64,000 nucleotides of DNA from Streptomyces zagrosensis (GTDB lineage: Bacteria; Actinomycetota; Actinomycetes; Streptomycetales; Streptomycetaceae), in the NCBI RefSeq assembly GCF_014203645.1, contig NZ_JACHJL010000007.1:186001-250000 (forward strand). Reading direction: 5' to 3'. Positions 60,444-64,000 of this stretch are shown here, in pieces. Within the stretch, counting starts at the first letter, position 1. Each line of letters starts with the position of its first letter. Position numbers and translations under genes: made by a program. The notes under the pieces are model-generated. The model did not search any database. It was given only the letters and a program-made list of their open reading frames with translations, and was not told the DNA's origin.

Positions 60444-61856
60444 GTGCCGTCCATGCTCGACGCGGTGGTGGTGGGGGCCGGTCCCAACGGCCTGACCGCC
60501 GCCGTTGAGCTGGCCCGCCGTGGCCACACGGTGGAGGTCTTCGAGGCGCGCGAGTCGCCAGGCGGCGGCGCCCGCACCGAAGAACTGACCCTGCCGGGCT
60601 TTCGGCACGATCCGTGCTCGGCGGCGCACCCGCTGGGCGCGGGCTCGCCCGCATTCAACGCCATGCCCCTGGAGCGGCACGGCCTGACCTGGCTGCATCA
60701 CCCGCTCCCCATGGCCCACCCCTTCCCGGACGGCACGGCGGCGGTGCTCGCCCGCTCCATCGGGGAGACGGCGATGTCGCTCGGCGCCCGGGACGCGGGC
60801 ACCTATCGCCGCCTGGTGGCGCCCTACGCGCCGCGCTTCGACACGCTCGCAGCTGACTTTCTGCGCACCCCGTGGCTAGGGCTGCCGCGAGACCCGGCGG
60901 GCTGGGCCCGGTTCGGCGCACTCGCCCTCCAGCCGGCCTCGCTGATCGCCCGCCGCTTCCACGACGAAAAGGCGCGCGGGCTGCTCGCGGGTCTCGCCGC
61001 GCACGCCGTCGCACCCGTCAGCGGCGTGGGCACTGGCGGCCTGGCCCTGATGTTCGCCATCGCCGCGCACGCGGTCGGCTGGCCGGTGGCCAGGGGCGGC
61101 TCGCAGTCCATCGCGGACGCCCTCGTGTCGTATCTACGCGCACTCGGCGGCCAGGTGCACACCCACTACGAGGTCAAGCGCCTGGATGACCTGCCGCCCG
61201 CCCGCGCGTACGTCTTCGACACCTCACCCACCGCGCTCGCCCGCATCGCCGGGCTCGGCGACACCTACCGCGGCTTTCGCTACGGCCCCGGCGTCTTCAA
61301 GATCGATTACGCCCTTGATGGACCCGTGCCGTGGACGGCCACCGAGGCGCGCCGCGCCGGAACCGTCCACCTCGGCCCCACGCTCGGCGAGATCAACGGC
61401 GCCCTGCACGCCGCCGTCGATGGCCGTGACCCCAGCGTTCCCTTCCTCATCACCACCCAGCCCAGCCTGATCGACGACACTAGGGCACCCGCGGGCAAGC
61501 ACACCCTGTGGGCGTACGGGCATGTCCCCAGCGGCTGGCGAGGCGATGCCACGGAGGTCATCGAACGCCAACTGGAGCGCTTCGCCCCGGGCTTTCGAGA
61601 CCTGGTGCTCGCCCGCGCGATCGCGGGCCCGCCCGAACTGGCCGCCCGCAACGCCAACTACGTCGGGGGCGACATCGCCTGTGGCGCGTTCGCCGGGCTC
61701 CAGACGGTGCTGCGCCCCAAGCTGGCCCGCGTCCCCTACGCCACCGCCCACCCCGCGATCTTCCTGTGCTCATCGGCGACCCCGCCAGGGCCCGGCGTGC
61801 ATGGCATGTCAGGGCACCACGCGGCGCGGGCGGTATGGCGGCGGCTGCGTAGCTGA
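60444..61856 (+). CDS. phytoene-dehydrogenase-like FAD oxidoreductase
   Basis: A 470-residue FAD protein of the carotenoid/retinol oxidoreductase type. The dinucleotide loop DAVVVGAGPNGLTAAVELAR is followed by VEVFEARESPGGGARTEEL. The C-terminal SSATPPGPGVHGMSGHHAAR closes the flavin site. No carotenoid synthesis genes are adjacent, so the substrate is open; the subgroup includes proteins not tied to carotenoids. GAGGAGG precedes the GTG at 60444; an ATG at 60453 is the alternative start. It is probably co-transcribed with the upstream phosphatase. Confidence 0.87.
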   Translation: MPSMLDAVVVGAGPNGLTAAVELARRGHTVEVFEARESPGGGARTEELTLPGFRHDPCSAAHPLGAGSPAFNAMPLERHGLTWLHHPLPMAHPFPDGTAAVLARSIGETAMSLGARDAGTYRRLVAPYAPRFDTLAADFLRTPWLGLPRDPAGWARFGALALQPASLIARRFHDEKARGLLAGLAAHAVAPVSGVGTGGLALMFAIAAHAVGWPVARGGSQSIADALVSYLRALGGQVHTHYEVKRLDDLPPARAYVFDTSPTALARIAGLGDTYRGFRYGPGVFKIDYALDGPVPWTATEARRAGTVHLGPTLGEINGALHAAVDGRDPSVPFLITTQPSLIDDTRAPAGKHTLWAYGHVPSGWRGDATEVIERQLERFAPGFRDLVLARAIAGPPELAARNANYVGGDIACGAFAGLQTVLRPKLARVPYATAHPAIFLCSSATPPGPGVHGMSGHHAARAVWRRLRS

Positions 61857-61950
61857 AACCCGTTGTACGCCACCGGAGTTGGCGCCTCGGAGCGCGCTGC
61901 GGCGGGCTGGGCGGGCTGCGGCGCGGGCGCGACTGCCCCACCGCGACCCG

Positions 61951-64000
61951 CTACGGCGCCTGGCCCTGCGCTGGCCCGGCCGGAAACCCTTCGGCGACCG
62001 TGGCCGCCAGTCGCAGATACGCGTCAAGGGTCTTCGTATCGAGTAGCGACAGTCGCATCTCACCGCGCGCGGCCAGATGCGCATCGTGCGGGACCGTCAG
62101 CACGGCCCGGCACGGCCCCTCCAACTGTGCCTTCGCCTGGACGATGGGCAGCCGCTGCCGCCGGGGCACCCGCAGGTTGTCCCACAGCACGGTGATGCTG
62201 TTCTGGGCGAGGCTGGCGAAGCCCTCGTCGCGGAGCGCCGCGTAGAGGTCGGCCGTCTGCGCACAGCCCACCCCCGTGGTCGTGCTGACGACGATGAGCT
62301 GATCCACCGAGGTCCGCAGCCCCAGTTCGTGGAGTGCGTCGGGGCGGTGCTGCCCTGCGTTGGTGAGGGTCAGCGCGTAGTGCGGGGTCAGCCGCTGGAT
62401 GAGCGCGGAGTAGGCGGCGGGGAAGTCGCCGAGAACGGATGCTGCCGGCTCGGCGCCCTGGGTCAGCACCTTGAGCCCGGAGGGGCCGGGCGACAGACAC
62501 GAGGCGATCTCCGCGGCCATGCGGGCGCCCGGCTCGACGCCCAACACTTCGGAGATGCCCCGCGGATTGGCCCAGCGCAGGCGGCCGGTGACGTGGGAGC
62601 CGCCTGGGCCGGCATCGACGGCGATGATCTGGTCCGTCCTGGCAGCCGCGAAGACCCCACCGAGGGCGAGCACGGTCGTAGCGGTGCCGGCGCCGAACTC
62701 GGCGCCAAGCACCGCGATGCGGTGGCACTTCGGCAGCGGTGTGCGGATGCGGCTCAGCCAGGTCTCCCGCTGGGCCGCCGCGGCCTTGCCGCCTGGCAGC
62801 ATGGTGCGCAGCCCGCGCCGCCTCAGCAGCGGATCGAGGTCGTGCGCATGGGGGGCCGCCCAGGCCGCGGCGGACTGTGTCGTGGCTGTGGGGGGAGCCT
62901 CGTACGGCGGCGGAGGTGCCGTCGGGGCCGGCGCGGGGGGCGCGGCGGTGGGCGCGTCGTCGCCGGCGGTGCGCGCCGGGTTCGGGGCGGGGGAGACGTA
63001 TCGGCCGATGAACTCGGCGACGTAGCGGGCCGTTGGCCTGCTGCCGGGATCGGGGGACAGGCACTGCATGACGAGGTTGCGCACCGGCTCCCAGTACGGG
63101 CCTTGCCACCACCGCGAGCCCACCCACCGCTCCTGGCTGCCGTCGCGGGTCGCCTCCAGGGCCAGGGTCCGTTCGCCGCCGCCGAGCGCCAACAAGATCG
63201 TGCCCAGCGTGTACACGCTGTCTTCGGCGACGCCGCCGGGAAGGGAGCCCCGCATATGCATGTCGTGCAGCGAGACGGAGGGCCAACCCGCCAACTTCAC
63301 CGCGTCCCCGGCCAGCAGCACCGTGTCTGTGGACAGGGTGGGGTGCTCGACGCCCTGCGCGCCGCACAGCGCGACCGCGTCAGCGACCTGACAGGCGACG
63401 GATGCTGCGGTGAGCGCATCCCAGGCCAAGTCGGTCCCGTCGGCGAGCAGCGAGGCCAGCGAGCGGGCGAGGCCGCCATTCGGGCCACGTAGCAACTCGC
63501 AGGCCAACCACGGCTGAGCGCCGCCAAGTTCCGTATCGAGCAGCTGTGGCGCGTATCGGCCAGCCATGCGGCGCAGCGCGTCCGCCTCCGTGTGCAAGGT
63601 GTTCGCTTCCATGCGCAGCCGCTGCGCCTGTGCGCGGAGCACCTTCGGGGCGGTGCGCTGTTCGGGCTCCGTGCCCCGGATGGCGCCGGACGTGGTGCGC
63701 AGGCAGGCGTAGGTACCAGTCTGTTGATGCCTGCCCAGGTAGAGCACGCGGTCGAGGCTGGCGCTGATGCGCCCGACCAAGGTGTACGGCCCGAGCTGGG
63801 TCGGATCGTACGGCCGCAGCGGAGGCCAGTTGAACGGGTTGCCGGGCAGTGGTCTATCGGCGGTGTTCGGGGCGGCGGCGCCCGGTGGTGGGAACGTGTT
63901 GAGCAGGGTGCCACCGGCTGGAGCCAACTGCGGCCAGTGGCTCGGCGGCTGGCTCGATCCCCCCGCGTCTCGTGGCCCTTCCCGCGGGTCCTGACCATGG
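61951..64000 (-). CDS. pseudokinase fused to a degenerate MinD/ParA-like domain, 5' end at or beyond the right edge
   Basis: At least 658 residues. Residues ~45-310 align with a Ser/Thr kinase fold but have lost the catalytic sites: the VAIK Lys position reads YACLRTT, HRDxKPxN reads HPTLSTDT and DFG is absent, while VYTLGTILLAL of helix F remains. A Pro/Ala linker follows. Residues ~400-655 match a MinD/ParA-like ATPase as found with type VII secretion. Its P-loop reads AEFGAGTATTV, with no Lys, followed by VDAGPGGSHVTGRL. The Walker B Asp position reads TNAGQ. The TTG at 63927 has no ribosome site, and the frame stays open to the edge (GQDPREGPRDAGG), so the true start may lie outside. Confidence 0.8.
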   Translation of the reverse strand, partial: HGQDPREGPRDAGGSSQPPSHWPQLAPAGGTLLNTFPPPGAAAPNTADRPLPGNPFNWPPLRPYDPTQLGPYTLVGRISASLDRVLYLGRHQQTGTYACLRTTSGAIRGTEPEQRTAPKVLRAQAQRLRMEANTLHTEADALRRMAGRYAPQLLDTELGGAQPWLACELLRGPNGGLARSLASLLADGTDLAWDALTAASVACQVADAVALCGAQGVEHPTLSTDTVLLAGDAVKLAGWPSVSLHDMHMRGSLPGGVAEDSVYTLGTILLALGGGERTLALEATRDGSQERWVGSRWWQGPYWEPVRNLVMQCLSPDPGSRPTARYVAEFIGRYVSPAPNPARTAGDDAPTAAPPAPAPTAPPPPYEAPPTATTQSAAAWAAPHAHDLDPLLRRRGLRTMLPGGKAAAAQRETWLSRIRTPLPKCHRIAVLGAEFGAGTATTVLALGGVFAAARTDQIIAVDAGPGGSHVTGRLRWANPRGISEVLGVEPGARMAAEIASCLSPGPSGLKVLTQGAEPAASVLGDFPAAYSALIQRLTPHYALTLTNAGQHRPDALHELGLRTSVDQLIVVSTTTGVGCAQTADLYAALRDEGFASLAQNSITVLWDNLRVPRRQRLPIVQAKAQLEGPCRAVLTVPHDAHLAARGEMRLSLLDTKTLDAYLRLAATVAEGFPAGPAQGQAP

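Overview
The window is very GC-rich, uses GTG starts freely, and has long overlapping reading frames in which third codon positions are almost always G or C. It contains eukaryotic-type Ser/Thr kinases, an RNase Sa-like enzyme, a PcaL fusion, valine dehydrogenase, a GluABCD transporter and an F420-type oxidoreductase. This points to a Streptomyces or a close relative. No tRNA, rRNA or CRISPR array was seen.

Layout. 0-9 kb is an eroded ureide/glyoxylate locus: a malate synthase fragment, a MobA-like nucleotidyltransferase, two paralogous membrane Ser/Thr kinases, a small TTA-containing gene, an AllR-type IclR repressor and a broken allantoinase. 8.4-11.2 kb holds an XRE-cupin regulator coupled to a small membrane protein, a secreted guanyl-specific RNase with a clear terminator, and a doubly inactivated GH30 glycosidase. 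11.5-13.7 kb carries KDG kinase and KDPG aldolase, which together split 2-keto-3-deoxygluconate. 13.8-22.7 kb holds an old yellow enzyme divergent from a MerR regulator, then a GntR regulator with a complete sugar ABC importer, a ROK sugar kinase and a coupled membrane protein, then a PASTA-like anchored protein.

23-38 kb looks like an accessory island. It has valine dehydrogenase, a small ORF, PHA synthase, a divergent acyl-CoA ligase, a 2-keto acid decarboxylase, a large regulator, and a coupled hydrolase/flavin dehydrogenase pair. These are interspersed with an IS5-type transposase remnant, remnants of two tyrosine recombinases, and 1.7 kb without convincing genes. 38-46.8 kb returns to typical chromosomal genes: pcaL, an MBL-fold protein, exonuclease III, a GntR regulator and gluABCD.

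46.8-64 kb holds secreted and housekeeping enzymes: a CocE-type hydrolase, two gamma-glutamyltranspeptidase-family proteins, a pyrimidine/hydantoin catabolic operon, a sulfite-oxidase-like molybdoenzyme, an inositol-phosphatase-family protein and a phytoene-dehydrogenase-like oxidoreductase. At the right edge a large protein joins a pseudokinase domain to a degenerate MinD/ParA-like domain. Several intergenic gaps carry short-period tandem repeats (8, 10, 19 and 30 bp).

The most unusual items are the pseudokinase-MinD fusion, the coordinated decay of the allantoin locus while its repressor stays intact, the PHA-synthase island with its small ORF, a PcaL whose enol-lactonase half has Ala at the nucleophile position, and a 30-bp perfect palindrome.
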